Origin: Nocardioides abyssi
GTDB taxonomy: Bacteria > Actinomycetota > Actinomycetes > Propionibacteriales > Nocardioidaceae
Assembly: GCF_030412915.1 (NCBI RefSeq)
Contig: NZ_JAUHJR010000001.1
Coordinates: forward strand, 248,001-312,000
Reading direction: 5' to 3'
Length of the DNA stretch: 64,000 bases
Positions 15,589 through 24,741 of the stretch are shown in pieces (within the stretch, counting starts at the first letter, position 1; every line of letters starts with the position of its first letter). Under the pieces are notes generated by a model. It was not told the origin of the DNA. It did not search any database and was given only the letters and a program-made list of their open reading frames with translations. Position numbers and translations under genes: made by a program.

Positions 15589-18501
15589 ATGACGGAGACG
15601 GTGAGCGGCGCTGCCACCAGCGGCGCAGCAGCAGGCGGCAAGGGGCTCACGCTCGAGCGCGTGTTCAGCACGCCCGGTGTGCACCCCTACGACGAGATCA
15701 CCTGGGAGCGCCGCGACGTCGTCCAGACCAACTGGAAGACCGGCGAGTCCGTCTTCGAGCAGCGCGGCGTGGAGTTCCCCGACTTCTGGTCGGTCAACGC
15801 CTCCACGATCGTGACGACGAAGTACTTCCGCGGCGCCGTCGGCACCGACGCCCGCGAGTGGAGCCTCAAGCAGCTCGTCGACCGCGTCGTGAAGACCTAC
15901 ACCAAGGCCGGCCGCGAGCACGGCTACTTCGCCGGCGAGGCCGACGCCGAGGTCTTCGAGCACGAGCTGACCTGGCTCCTGGTCCACCAGTACTTCTCGT
16001 TCAACAGCCCCGTCTGGTTCAACGTCGGCACCCCGTCGCCGCAGCAGGTCTCCGCCTGCTTCATCCTCTCCGTCGACGACTCGATGGACTCGATCCTGAA
16101 CTGGTACAAGGAGGAGGGCTTCATCTTCAAGGGCGGCTCCGGCGCCGGCCTGAACCTCTCTCGCATCCGCTCCTCCAAGGAGCTGCTGTCCTCCGGTGGC
16201 ACCGCCTCGGGTCCCGTCTCCTTCATGCGCGGTGCCGACGCCTCCGCGGGCACCATCAAGTCCGGTGGCGCCACGCGCCGTGCGGCGAAGATGGTCGTCC
16301 TCGACGTCGACCACCCCGACATCGAGGAGTTCGTGCAGACCAAGGCGCGCGAGGAGGACAAGATCCGCGCGCTGCGCGACGCCGGCTTCGACATGGACCT
16401 CGGCGGCGCCGACATCACCTCGGTGCAGTACCAGAACGCCAACAACTCCGTCCGCGTCTCCGACGAGTTCATGCGTGCGGTCGAGGACGGCACCGAGTTC
16501 GGCCTGCGCGCCCGGATGACCGGCGAGGTCATCGAGAAGGTCGACGCCCGCGGCCTGTTCCGCAAGATCGCCACCGCCGCGTGGGAGTGCGCCGACCCGG
16601 GCCTGCAGTACGACGACACGATCAACGACTGGCACACCAACCCGGAGACGGGCCGGATCACCGCGTCCAACCCGTGCTCGGAGTACATGTCGCTCGACAA
16701 CTCCTCGTGCAACCTCGCGTCGCTGAACCTGCTGAAGTTCCTCAAGGACGACGACACCTTCGACGCCGAGCTGTTCGCGAAGGCCGTGGAGTTCATCATC
16801 ACCGCGATGGACATCTCCATCTGCTTCGCCGACTTCCCGACCGAGGCGATCGGCCAGACCACCGTCGACTACCGCCAGCTCGGCATCGGGTACGCCAACC
16901 TCGGCGCCCTGCTGATGGCGATGGGCCTCGGCTACGACTCCGAGGGTGGCCGCTCGATGGCTGCGACCATCACCTCGCTGATGACCGGCACCTCCTACAA
17001 GCGCTCGGCCGAGCTCGCCGCGATCGTGGGCCCCTACAACGGCTACGCCCGCAACGCCGACGCCCACAAGCGGGTCATGCGCAAGCACCAGGCGGCCAAC
17101 GACACCGTCCGCCCGCTGCACACCAACGACCAGGCCGTGCACCGTCTCGCCACCAAGGCGTGGGCCGACGTCATCGCCCTGGGCGAGACCAACGGCTTCC
17201 GCAACGCGCAGGCCTCGGTGCTCGCGCCCACCGGCACCATCGGCTTCATGATGGACTGCGACACCACCGGCATCGAGCCCGACTTCTCCCTGGTGAAGTT
17301 CAAGAAGCTCGTCGGCGGCGGCTCGATGCAGATCGTCAACCAGACCGTGCCGCGCGCGCTGAAGAAGCTCGGCTACCAGCCCGAGCAGGTCGAGGCGATC
17401 GTCGCCTACATCGCCGAGCACGGCCACGTCGTCGACGCTCCCGGCCTCAAGCAGGAGCACTACGAGGTCTTCGATTGCGCGATGGGCGCCCGCGCGCTCA
17501 AGCCGATGGGCCACGTGCGGATGATGGCCGCGGCGCAGCCGTTCCTCTCCGGCGCGATCTCCAAGACCGTCAACCTCCCCGAGACGGCCTCCGTCGAGGA
17601 CGTCGAGGAGGTCTACCTCCAGTCGTGGAAGCTCGGCCTCAAGGCGACCGCGATCTACCGCGACAACGCGAAGGTCGGCCAGCCGCTGGCCGACGGCGGG
17701 GGCAAGGCCAAGAAGGACGCCGCCGACGCGGCGGACGCCGCGGCCGAGGCCGTGACCAAGGTCGTGGAGAAGGTCGTCTACGCCCCGACCCGCAAGCGCC
17801 TGCCGAAGTCCCGCGTCTCGCGCACCACCTCCTTCACCGTGGGTGGCGCCGAGGGCTACATGACCTCGGGTGCGCACGACGACGGCGAGCTCGGCGAGAT
17901 CTTCCTCAAGCTCGGCAAGCAGGGCTCGACCCTGGCCGGCGTGATGGACGCGTTCTCGATCGCGGTCTCGATCGGCCTGCAGTACGGCGTGCCGCTGGAG
18001 ACCTACGTCTCGAAGTTCACCAACCTGCGCTTCGAGCCGGCCGGCCTCACCGACGACGCGGACGTCCGGATGGCGCAGTCGATCATGGACTACATCTTCC
18101 GCCGCCTCGCCCTGGACTACCTGCCCTTCGAGCAGCGCTCCGCCCTGGGCATCTACTCCGCCCAGGAGCGCCAGCGCCACCTCGAGACCGGCTCCTACGA
18201 GCCGGTCGAGGAGACTGGCGGCGCGGCCGAGCTGATCGAGTCCGGCCCGACCTCCCAGGCCGTCGTCGAGGCCGAGGTCGCCGACGACGTCGAGGTCGAG
18301 ACCAAGGACACCCACGGCGCCGAGGCCCGCGAGGTCCCGGCGAAGCCCGCTGGCGACGCCCACACCACCGCCGAGCTCCTGGAGAAGATCACCGGCACCG
18401 CGATCGACTCCCCGCTCTGCTTCACCTGTGGCACCAAGATGCGCCCCGCCGGCTCCTGCTACGTCTGCGAGGGCTGCGGCAGCACCTCCGGCTGCAGCTG
18501 A
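15589..18501 (+). CDS. nrdJ: Adenosylcobalamin-dependent (class II) ribonucleoside-diphosphate reductase
   Basis: A 970-residue class II ribonucleotide reductase, which makes dNTPs with a B12-generated thiyl radical independently of oxygen. Cys157 (SACFILS) is one active-site cysteine. Cys363 in SNPCSEY is the radical-bearing cysteine motif, and NSSCNLASLN follows. The C-terminus ends in a cysteine-rich tail (CFTCGTKM, CYVCEGCG) that shuttles electrons. An acidic, low-complexity linker precedes the tail. ATG 15589 gives the usual N-terminus; the Shine-Dalgarno is weak. No cobalamin riboswitch is recognisable upstream; control appears to be through NrdR. Confidence 0.97.
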   Translation: MTETVSGAATSGAAAGGKGLTLERVFSTPGVHPYDEITWERRDVVQTNWKTGESVFEQRGVEFPDFWSVNASTIVTTKYFRGAVGTDAREWSLKQLVDRVVKTYTKAGREHGYFAGEADAEVFEHELTWLLVHQYFSFNSPVWFNVGTPSPQQVSACFILSVDDSMDSILNWYKEEGFIFKGGSGAGLNLSRIRSSKELLSSGGTASGPVSFMRGADASAGTIKSGGATRRAAKMVVLDVDHPDIEEFVQTKAREEDKIRALRDAGFDMDLGGADITSVQYQNANNSVRVSDEFMRAVEDGTEFGLRARMTGEVIEKVDARGLFRKIATAAWECADPGLQYDDTINDWHTNPETGRITASNPCSEYMSLDNSSCNLASLNLLKFLKDDDTFDAELFAKAVEFIITAMDISICFADFPTEAIGQTTVDYRQLGIGYANLGALLMAMGLGYDSEGGRSMAATITSLMTGTSYKRSAELAAIVGPYNGYARNADAHKRVMRKHQAANDTVRPLHTNDQAVHRLATKAWADVIALGETNGFRNAQASVLAPTGTIGFMMDCDTTGIEPDFSLVKFKKLVGGGSMQIVNQTVPRALKKLGYQPEQVEAIVAYIAEHGHVVDAPGLKQEHYEVFDCAMGARALKPMGHVRMMAAAQPFLSGAISKTVNLPETASVEDVEEVYLQSWKLGLKATAIYRDNAKVGQPLADGGGKAKKDAADAADAAAEAVTKVVEKVVYAPTRKRLPKSRVSRTTSFTVGGAEGYMTSGAHDDGELGEIFLKLGKQGSTLAGVMDAFSIAVSIGLQYGVPLETYVSKFTNLRFEPAGLTDDADVRMAQSIMDYIFRRLALDYLPFEQRSALGIYSAQERQRHLETGSYEPVEETGGAAELIESGPTSQAVVEAEVADDVEVETKDTHGAEAREVPAKPAGDAHTTAELLEKITGTAIDSPLCFTCGTKMRPAGSCYVCEGCGSTSGCS

Positions 18502-18518
18502 CAACTAGGCGCCCGTAC

Positions 18519-18552
18519 AACGGCCCCGACACCGCCAGGTGTCGGGGCCGTT
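18519..18552 (+). terminator. Terminator after nrdJ
   Basis: A perfect 14-bp stem (AACGGCCCCGACAC with its complement) around a six-base loop ends the nrdR-nrdJ operon. It also marks the left edge of the less GC-rich segment. Confidence 0.85.
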
Positions 18553-18589
18553 CGTCATCCTGATGTCGGTGGGCGCCGCTAGAAGGGTG

Positions 18590-19495
18590 ATGCCAGCGAA
18601 ACCCTGGGGTCGGGACAGGACGTACGCCGTGTCAACGACCGCGCCTAAGCGCTACCGCCGCCCGCCTGCCGCAGAGATCACGCCAGATACGCCGATCTGG
18701 TGTCCCGCGTGCCAAATGTTTCAGCCGGCGATCGACTTCAACAACGAGTCCCGTCGCTACAGCGGGTTAGCGACGCGCTGCAGAAAAGCCCAAGCAGCGG
18801 CGAGACAAACGGCTGAGGCGCGGGAGCAAACCCGTGCCCAGAACAAACGGCGATGGGCGAACCCGGAGTACCGCGAACGGGGACTCGAAGCGGCCAGGGC
18901 CCGTCGCAGGGTGAAAGGGCAGGACGATCTCAGGAAGTCCCGTGCCCGATTGCGAACTGCAGTCGACGAGTGGAAGCTTCAAGGATGCATCGACTGCGGC
19001 TACCGCGACATCCGCGCGATCGAGCCCGACCATCGGCCGGGTGAGGTCAAGGTCGGCAACGTCAGTCGCCTTGTGACCCTGTGTGTGTCGCTCGACCGCT
19101 TGCGAGCAGAGCTGGCGAAGTGCGAGCCGCGGTGCGCACGTTGTCACCGCCGCATGACTGCGACGCGACGCCCCAATTCCTGGCGTGCTGCGACGACACT
19201 TCCGCCGTCGTGGCGAGCGAGGCTGGACCGGCAGGACTTCAACGACGCGTTGAAGATGCGTCTCGGCTGCGCTGACTGCGGCTGGGCGGGCTGGGCCCGT
19301 GGCCTTGATTGGGACCATGCACGCGGCGTCAAGAAGCACCGGATCGCCGACCTCATCAACCACGGTGGCCCTGTCGAACGGTTGGTTCGCGAGCTCGGGA
19401 AGTGCGACGTCGTGTGTGCGAACTGTCATCGGGTCAGAACATCCACTCGCCTGCTCGCCCAGCCTCCTGTGCGCCCGGCAGATGCGTCCCGCTAG
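18590..19495 (+). CDS. Double-HNH zinc-finger protein (putative endonuclease)
   Basis: A 301-residue protein with two successive HNH-like modules. Module 1 is C133/C136 (GCIDCGY), the D-H pair 147-148 (EPDHRPG), then C182/C185/H186 (RCARCHRR). Module 2 is C227/C230 (GCADCGW), D-H 242-243 (WDHARG), then C276/C279/H280 (VCANCHR). A further C38/C41/C64 cluster lies near the N-terminus, and a basic helix connects it to module 1. Phage and mobile-element HNH nucleases use this C-C/DH/C-C-H layout to cut DNA, but one module is normal. GC content is clearly below the flanks. Start is ATG 18590 with AGAAGGG upstream; GTG 18629 is possible. Confidence 0.7.
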   Translation: MPAKPWGRDRTYAVSTTAPKRYRRPPAAEITPDTPIWCPACQMFQPAIDFNNESRRYSGLATRCRKAQAAARQTAEAREQTRAQNKRRWANPEYRERGLEAARARRRVKGQDDLRKSRARLRTAVDEWKLQGCIDCGYRDIRAIEPDHRPGEVKVGNVSRLVTLCVSLDRLRAELAKCEPRCARCHRRMTATRRPNSWRAATTLPPSWRARLDRQDFNDALKMRLGCADCGWAGWARGLDWDHARGVKKHRIADLINHGGPVERLVRELGKCDVVCANCHRVRTSTRLLAQPPVRPADASR

Positions 19496-19610
19496 CGCGA
19501 ATGGGTGATGCCCTCTGGCCGATCGGACAGGCCTTTACCTTTCGCCGAGCAAGCCTGCGCAAGGTCAGGTAAGCAGGTGACCCATCGGTCCACTCTCGGG
19601 AGGTCAACAC

Positions 19611-20483
19611 GTGCATCGGTCTCGTTTCAGGTTCGCGGTCGTCTTGTTGATGAGTTTGGCTGCGCTCGCCACTGGACTCGCCACGCCGTCTCTCGCCTCG
19701 CAACCTCCCGGGCTCCCCACGGCTAGTTCGGCAGTCGAGGCGACGCGGATGCAACGGGGCGCCACGATCTCGTCTTCAACCAAAGAGGCCGAAGAAGGAG
19801 ACCGCCTGACGCTCACTGTGGCGTTGAAGTCAGCTGCCAAGGCGAAAATGGTGACCCTGCAGCGGTACCAGCCGTCCCGCTATGGCTGGGACGCCCCAGC
19901 ATGGAACGACGTCAAGACGGTCAACCCGCGTGGGAATCGCAGGCTTAGGTTCGCGGTGCTGGCAACCGAGAAGAACGTTGAGCGCTTCCGCGCCGTCGTG
20001 GCGTACAAGAAGGCGAAGCCGACGACGTCAAGACCGGTGAACATCAAGGTGTGGCGCTGGATCCCGTTGTCGGAGTACGACCCGTACTACGAGACCGGTG
20101 GGACAACCGTCTACGGCACTTTCGGGATCAACGGCCGCGTCTACAAGGGGTTCGGTCCGTATACCTTCTCCCACCTCGGGTCCTGGGAGTCCCAATTCAC
20201 GCCCGGACGAAACTGCAGGGCATTCCGGGGCGTCTTCGGTCTCGACGACGATTCGGACGACGGATCGTCAGGCGTCATTGCGGTAACGGCCGACGACGTC
20301 CAGGTCTACGAAACGCCGCCGCTGACTCCCGGCATGTCTCTCGAGTGGACGGTCCAGCTCCCGCACCCTTACCGACTGGGTCTTCAACTGCGTGACACCT
20401 CACCCGGCGGATCTGAGGCTCACGACGAGGTCGAGTCCTATCCAGCGATCGGTGATCCCGCTCTGCTCTGCACCGGCGTCTGA
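19611..20483 (+). CDS. Secreted protein with NPCBM-like C-terminal domain
   Basis: A 290-residue protein with a Sec signal peptide (residues 1-30, ending near SLASQ) and an Ig-like beta domain (about 45-140). A C-terminal domain (about 155-270) resembles the NPCBM/NEW2 carbohydrate-binding fold. There, INGRVYKGFGPYTFSHLGS is followed by CRAFRGVFGLDDDSDDGSS and a VYETPPLTPG strand. It probably binds cell-surface or environmental glycans. The GTG start at 19611 has GGGAGG seven bases upstream. It belongs to the lower-GC segment and has no functional link to its neighbours that I can see. Confidence 0.65.
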   Translation: MHRSRFRFAVVLLMSLAALATGLATPSLASQPPGLPTASSAVEATRMQRGATISSSTKEAEEGDRLTLTVALKSAAKAKMVTLQRYQPSRYGWDAPAWNDVKTVNPRGNRRLRFAVLATEKNVERFRAVVAYKKAKPTTSRPVNIKVWRWIPLSEYDPYYETGGTTVYGTFGINGRVYKGFGPYTFSHLGSWESQFTPGRNCRAFRGVFGLDDDSDDGSSGVIAVTADDVQVYETPPLTPGMSLEWTVQLPHPYRLGLQLRDTSPGGSEAHDEVESYPAIGDPALLCTGV

Positions 20484-20548
20484 CTTACGCCACCTCGCGC
20501 GAGCGTCTTAGGCGGCGCAATGCCCGTCTGCGCGCGACCAGGCGTGAG

Positions 20549-23500
20549 TCAGCGGGCCGCCAGCGTCGCCGAAGCGAGGAAGTCCGCTGGCATGGCGTGC
20601 CTCAGACGCCACGTGATGGCGATCGGCCGGTCACCCTGGTGAGCGGCATAGGTGACGGGCCCGAGGAAGAGGTACGGAGACGTGCCGAACTCGTCCTTCT
20701 GCTCATGCCGAACGAAGAGCAGCACCGTGCTGCCGCCGATGAGGTAGCGCTGCCCGGTCGCCGAGGCGACCGACGTCGTCGACTGCGACTCCCAATGGAA
20801 CGTGTGCGCATCGATGGGGTAGTCGCGGTACATCGTCGTGGGGGAGAAGTCGGCTTCGCTCTTCTTCAGCGTGACGAACAGGATGTCGACGTTGAGGTCG
20901 GCGGAGTAGGCCACGCCCTGCATGACGCTCGTGGGCTTCCGCGTCAGCGAGGCGTAGTCGAGCGCGGCCAGGATCTCTTCACGCTGGTAGCGTCCGTGCA
21001 CGCGCAACGGCACCTGGGCCAGGTCGTCCCCAAGCTCGATCGTCCGGTGCCGCGCAGCGTCGAAGGACAGGTCGACGATCGCCGAGGCTTCATCGGCGAC
21101 GTGACGCAGCTCAGCAGCAGCTCGCAAGCCTTCGTCGTACGTCCTGGGCTCAGCGCTCGGGTAGAGCGAGAAGAACAGCATCCGAGCGAGTCGTCGTTCC
21201 CCAGCCGAGAGGTCGTCGTACGACATGAGGTCCGGGGCAAGGAGGCGGCGGTAGGCCGACGCCCGGACCGGGTCGTCCACGTGGGCGAGCGCCCGCATGC
21301 GCTTCAACAGCGCAGACTCACCGGCGGTGGGCTCGTCGCGGATGACACGGGCGTCACGCTGCAACGTTGTCCAGGACTTCTGGCCGGCCTTCAGCACGTC
21401 GGCGAGCTCGAGGTCTGCTTCCCGCAGGAAGGTGGGCAGGTCGTGCTCGGGGTGTCGTCGTAGCTCGGTGACCATGTCGCGCCACCGGGTCGCCACTTGG
21501 CCGCGGATGTTCTCCAAGACGATCTGCTGGGCTTGCCGATCCATCGCGATCTGGCATCCCGAGGGAAGTAGCGGGAAGCCGCGTTCGACCTCGCGCTCGA
21601 GTCCCTTGCGGGTCTGCCCGGTGAGCGCTCGCAGTTTCAGATCGAAGCGGAACTCTTTGCGGTGGTAGCCGACGAAGTCGAGCACCGTGAGCACAGCCTT
21701 GTCCCGGGTGCGCCGCAGTCCCCGGCCGAGCTGTTGCAGAAAGACAGTCGCGCTTTCCGTGGGGCGCAGGAACAGGACGGTGTCGATGTCAGGCACGTCG
21801 ACGCCTTCGTTGAAGACATCGACCGTGAAGATGGCCTGCACCTGGCCGGCGCGCAGATTCGTCAGCGCCTGCTCGCGCTCCGCCTGCGGCGTACGACCAC
21901 TGACGGTGGCCGAACTGATTCCGGCGGCGTTGAAGGTGCGCGTCATGAAGTCCGCGTGAGCCACGCTGACGCAGAAACCCAGAGCGCGCATCGAGCCGGG
22001 GTCGGAGACCTTGTCGAGCAGCTGGCTGAGGATCAGCGCGGCGCGGCGGTCGTTGCCCGTGTAGACGTTCTCGAGCTCGGCGTCGTCGTACCGCCCCAGC
22101 TTCCAGCTCACCCGGCGCAGGTCGGTGCCGTCGGCCACCGCGAAGTAGTGGAAGGGGCAGAGCAGGTCGGCGCCGAGGGCATCCCAGAGACGCAGCTCGG
22201 CTGCGATGCGGCCGTCGAAGAACGTCCGCACGTCGACGCCGTCGGCGCGCTCGGGGGTCGCGGTCAGGCCCAGCAGCTCGCGCGGGGCCAGCTGGTCCAA
22301 GAGCCGGCGGTAGCTCGCCGCCTCGGCGTGGTGGAACTCGTCGATCACCACGATGTCGAATGCGTCTGCGGGGATGCTGTCGACCCCATGCGAGTTCAGC
22401 GACTGGATGCTGGCGAAGACGTGCGTGCCGCGCTCGGGCCGCATGCCACCGACGTACAGCTCACCGAAGTTCGCGTCGGTCAGCACCTCGCGGTAGGTCC
22501 GGACCGCCTGTTCGAGGATTTCGCGGCGGTGGGCGACGAAGAGCAGCGACGGTCGTTCGCTTCCGGTGCAGAGTCGGCGATAGTCGAGCGCGGCCAGCAC
22601 GGTCTTGCCGGTCCCGGTGGCCGCCACCACCAGGTTGCGGTGCCGACCGTGCGTCTCCCGCTCGGCCTCGACCGCATCGAGCATCTGCTGTTGGTACGGG
22701 TACGGCCGGACCTCGAGGCCGGAGAGGCTGATCGTCACCCTCTGGTGCTGTGTCCGCCCGGACGCCTCCGCCAGGGCGTCATCGAGGCGGTCGCGATCCC
22801 GGTCGGGGTCGTAGGCCTCGAAGCTGGGATCGTGCCAGTAGGTGTCGAACGTGGCGCGGAACTTATCGAGGAGCGCGCCGGTGCCGACCGACGAGAGCCG
22901 GACGTTCCACTCGACGCCGTCGAGCAAGGCAGCGCGCGAGAGGTTGGAGGAGCCGACGTACGCCGTGTCGAAGCCGGTCGCTCGGCGGAACATCCACGCC
23001 TTCGCGTGGAGGCGCGTCCGTGCTGAGTCGTACTGAATCCGCACCTCGGCTCCGAAGTCCTGCACCAGCCGGTCGAGCGCGCGACGCTCGGTGGCACCCA
23101 TGTAGGTGGTGGTGAGGATGCGCAGCGGTGCCCGGCGGTCGTGGAGTCGCGTCAACTCGCTCTCGAGCAGGCGCAGGCCGTGCCACTTCACGAAGGCGCA
23201 CAGCAGGTCGACTTCATCGCTCGTGTCGATCTCTGCGCGCAGCTCCGCGCCGAGGTTGGGCTCGCCCCGAGTGTTGGTGAGCAGGGCAGCTTCGGTCAGG
23301 GGAGTGTTCGGTCGCGTCGGGCCGATCCGCGGGGCGTCCCCGAGGGACGACGGTCGCGCCACTCGCAGTAGCCGTCGGGTCGGCTGCGCCAGGGGGTCGG
23401 CTGCGGCGTCCTCGAGCTGCACCAGCAAGTCGTTCACGATGCTGCGGCGCTGCCCGGAGTCCTGGGTCGAGGCCAGCAGGCGCCTCGTCGCGTCGTACAC

Positions 23501-23641
23501 GTGCCGCGCCAAGACGTGAGGCTCGTCGACAGCGTCGATGCCGCTCACCTGCGCCGCGCTTCCGAGCTCCCCGACCTCGGCAGCGAGTGAGGCCGTCACC
23601 AACGATTCGTATAGGCCGTCGGGCAAGGCGTCGCTGCTCAT
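20549..23641 (-). CDS. PLD-nuclease / SF2 helicase / DUF3427 fusion protein
   Basis: A 1030-residue cytoplasmic protein in three parts. Residues about 115-270 form a phospholipase-D-type nuclease domain with the HxK catalytic pair His212-Lys214 and GSSNLS. Residues about 310-690 form a superfamily 2 helicase with Walker A ATGTGKT (341-347), DEFH (434-437) and the motif VI QQLGRGLRRTRDK. The C-terminal about 300 residues match the DUF3427 layout. Proteins of this build are often annotated as type III restriction-like helicases and are frequent in genomic islands. A DNA-restriction or anti-phage role is inferred, not shown. No methyltransferase is nearby, and only one PLD HxK motif is present, so it would act as a dimer. 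Confidence 0.88.
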   Translation of the reverse strand: MSSDALPDGLYESLVTASLAAEVGELGSAAQVSGIDAVDEPHVLARHVYDATRRLLASTQDSGQRRSIVNDLLVQLEDAAADPLAQPTRRLLRVARPSSLGDAPRIGPTRPNTPLTEAALLTNTRGEPNLGAELRAEIDTSDEVDLLCAFVKWHGLRLLESELTRLHDRRAPLRILTTTYMGATERRALDRLVQDFGAEVRIQYDSARTRLHAKAWMFRRATGFDTAYVGSSNLSRAALLDGVEWNVRLSSVGTGALLDKFRATFDTYWHDPSFEAYDPDRDRDRLDDALAEASGRTQHQRVTISLSGLEVRPYPYQQQMLDAVEAERETHGRHRNLVVAATGTGKTVLAALDYRRLCTGSERPSLLFVAHRREILEQAVRTYREVLTDANFGELYVGGMRPERGTHVFASIQSLNSHGVDSIPADAFDIVVIDEFHHAEAASYRRLLDQLAPRELLGLTATPERADGVDVRTFFDGRIAAELRLWDALGADLLCPFHYFAVADGTDLRRVSWKLGRYDDAELENVYTGNDRRAALILSQLLDKVSDPGSMRALGFCVSVAHADFMTRTFNAAGISSATVSGRTPQAEREQALTNLRAGQVQAIFTVDVFNEGVDVPDIDTVLFLRPTESATVFLQQLGRGLRRTRDKAVLTVLDFVGYHRKEFRFDLKLRALTGQTRKGLEREVERGFPLLPSGCQIAMDRQAQQIVLENIRGQVATRWRDMVTELRRHPEHDLPTFLREADLELADVLKAGQKSWTTLQRDARVIRDEPTAGESALLKRMRALAHVDDPVRASAYRRLLAPDLMSYDDLSAGERRLARMLFFSLYPSAEPRTYDEGLRAAAELRHVADEASAIVDLSFDAARHRTIELGDDLAQVPLRVHGRYQREEILAALDYASLTRKPTSVMQGVAYSADLNVDILFVTLKKSEADFSPTTMYRDYPIDAHTFHWESQSTTSVASATGQRYLIGGSTVLLFVRHEQKDEFGTSPYLFLGPVTYAAHQGDRPIAITWRLRHAMPADFLASATLAAR

Positions 23642-23812
23642 CGCGGACAGCTTTACCTACGGAAGGGCCCTCTCGCAGGTTCTTGTCCTGCTCCGGGTGT
23701 GTCAGTCCGGCCAGCCGATCGGCGGAGATCGGCCCGTAGTGCGGACAGCGCTCTCGCTCCTTGTCTTTACTTTCCCGAGGTCCCTGCCCCCGACGACGTG
23801 AGGAGACGCTCC

Positions 23813-24694
23813 ATGGCTGGAGAGTCCGCCCGCGACATGGCTCAGCGCCAGCGCGAGAAGTCCGAGCGGCTAGCCAAGTCTGCGGAGAAGTGGCAGCGCG
23901 GCGCTGAGGGCGAGGAAGCAACAGCGCGGGCACTCGAGGTGCTTCCGGCCGCCGAGTGGACCGTCTTCCACGATCGACGCTGGCCTGGCCGCAGGCTCGC
24001 CAACGTCGACCATGTGGTGGTCGGGCCACCAGGCGTCTTCGTCATCGACAGCAAGAACTGGACTGGCAAGGTCGAGGTGCGCGACCAGGTTCTCCGGCAG
24101 AACGGCTACAAGCGCGAGCGAGAGGTGGTCTCGGCAGCGGAATCCGCCATCGCCATCTCCTTAGTGACGCCCGATCTCTCGGCCGGCCTGGCCGTTCCGG
24201 TGTTGTGCTTCGTGCGCGAGGAGCCTCTGACCGGCTGGGCGCGTGACGTGATGGTGTGCTCCACCGCCAACGTGGTGGAGATGCTGAAGAGCCGGCCGCC
24301 CCGATTGGACGAAGCGCAACGGCGCCAGATTTGCGTCGGGCTTGATCTGACCCTCGCTCAGGCGAATGCACCGGGCGCGGCGGCTCCATGGCCTTCTCGA
24401 ACGTCCGCCCAGCCCCAACCACGGCCCTTGTCCGCACAGCGTCAGCCACGCGGGAGTAAGGCGCGTCGGCGAACCAAGCCGTCAGCGACGGGGCAACTAC
24501 TTCGCTTCGCCATTGCCGCGTTGGCGCTGCTCTTTGTCGTGTCCTCGGGGCTCCTGCCGGCGGCCGGTCACTGGTTCGGCGAGCACCTCACCCAGCAGAT
24601 CGCGCCGGAGCCCACGGAGAAGTCGAAACCGAAGCCCAAGCAGGAACGGCAGAACAAGAACCCTGCGAAGCGGGAAGTCGGCGACGGCACCTAA
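23813..24694 (+). CDS. NERD-domain protein with C-terminal membrane span
   Basis: A 293-residue protein. Residues about 28-150 are a NERD (nuclease-related) domain, with GAEGEE, NVDHVVVGPPGVFVIDSKNW (Asp66, Asp79 and Lys81 as the nuclease-like residues) and the closing VRVLCF-type strand. A Pro/Gln/Arg-rich linker is followed by one membrane span (about 228-250) and a Lys-rich tail. AGGAG lies seven bases before ATG 23813. It is divergent from the PLD-helicase gene, with 171 bases between starts, and shares the lower GC content. It may be part of the same accessory or defence segment. Confidence 0.8.
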   Translation: MAGESARDMAQRQREKSERLAKSAEKWQRGAEGEEATARALEVLPAAEWTVFHDRRWPGRRLANVDHVVVGPPGVFVIDSKNWTGKVEVRDQVLRQNGYKREREVVSAAESAIAISLVTPDLSAGLAVPVLCFVREEPLTGWARDVMVCSTANVVEMLKSRPPRLDEAQRRQICVGLDLTLAQANAPGAAAPWPSRTSAQPQPRPLSAQRQPRGSKARRRTKPSATGQLLRFAIAALALLFVVSSGLLPAAGHWFGEHLTQQIAPEPTEKSKPKPKQERQNKNPAKREVGDGT

Positions 24695-24741
24695 CCCAGG
24701 GGTGCTGCCCCTGCGACGTGTGCCCGGGCAGGATGGCGAGC

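Noticed and set aside
15418-18504. A 1028-residue minus-strand protein opposite nrdJ
   Set aside because: Pure shadow of the reductase reading frame, with repetitive Val/Gly/Leu composition and no domain.
20549-23641. Type III restriction enzyme
   Set aside because: There is no Mod methyltransferase next to it, and the N-terminal nuclease is of the PLD type, not the PD-(D/E)XK type at the C-terminus.
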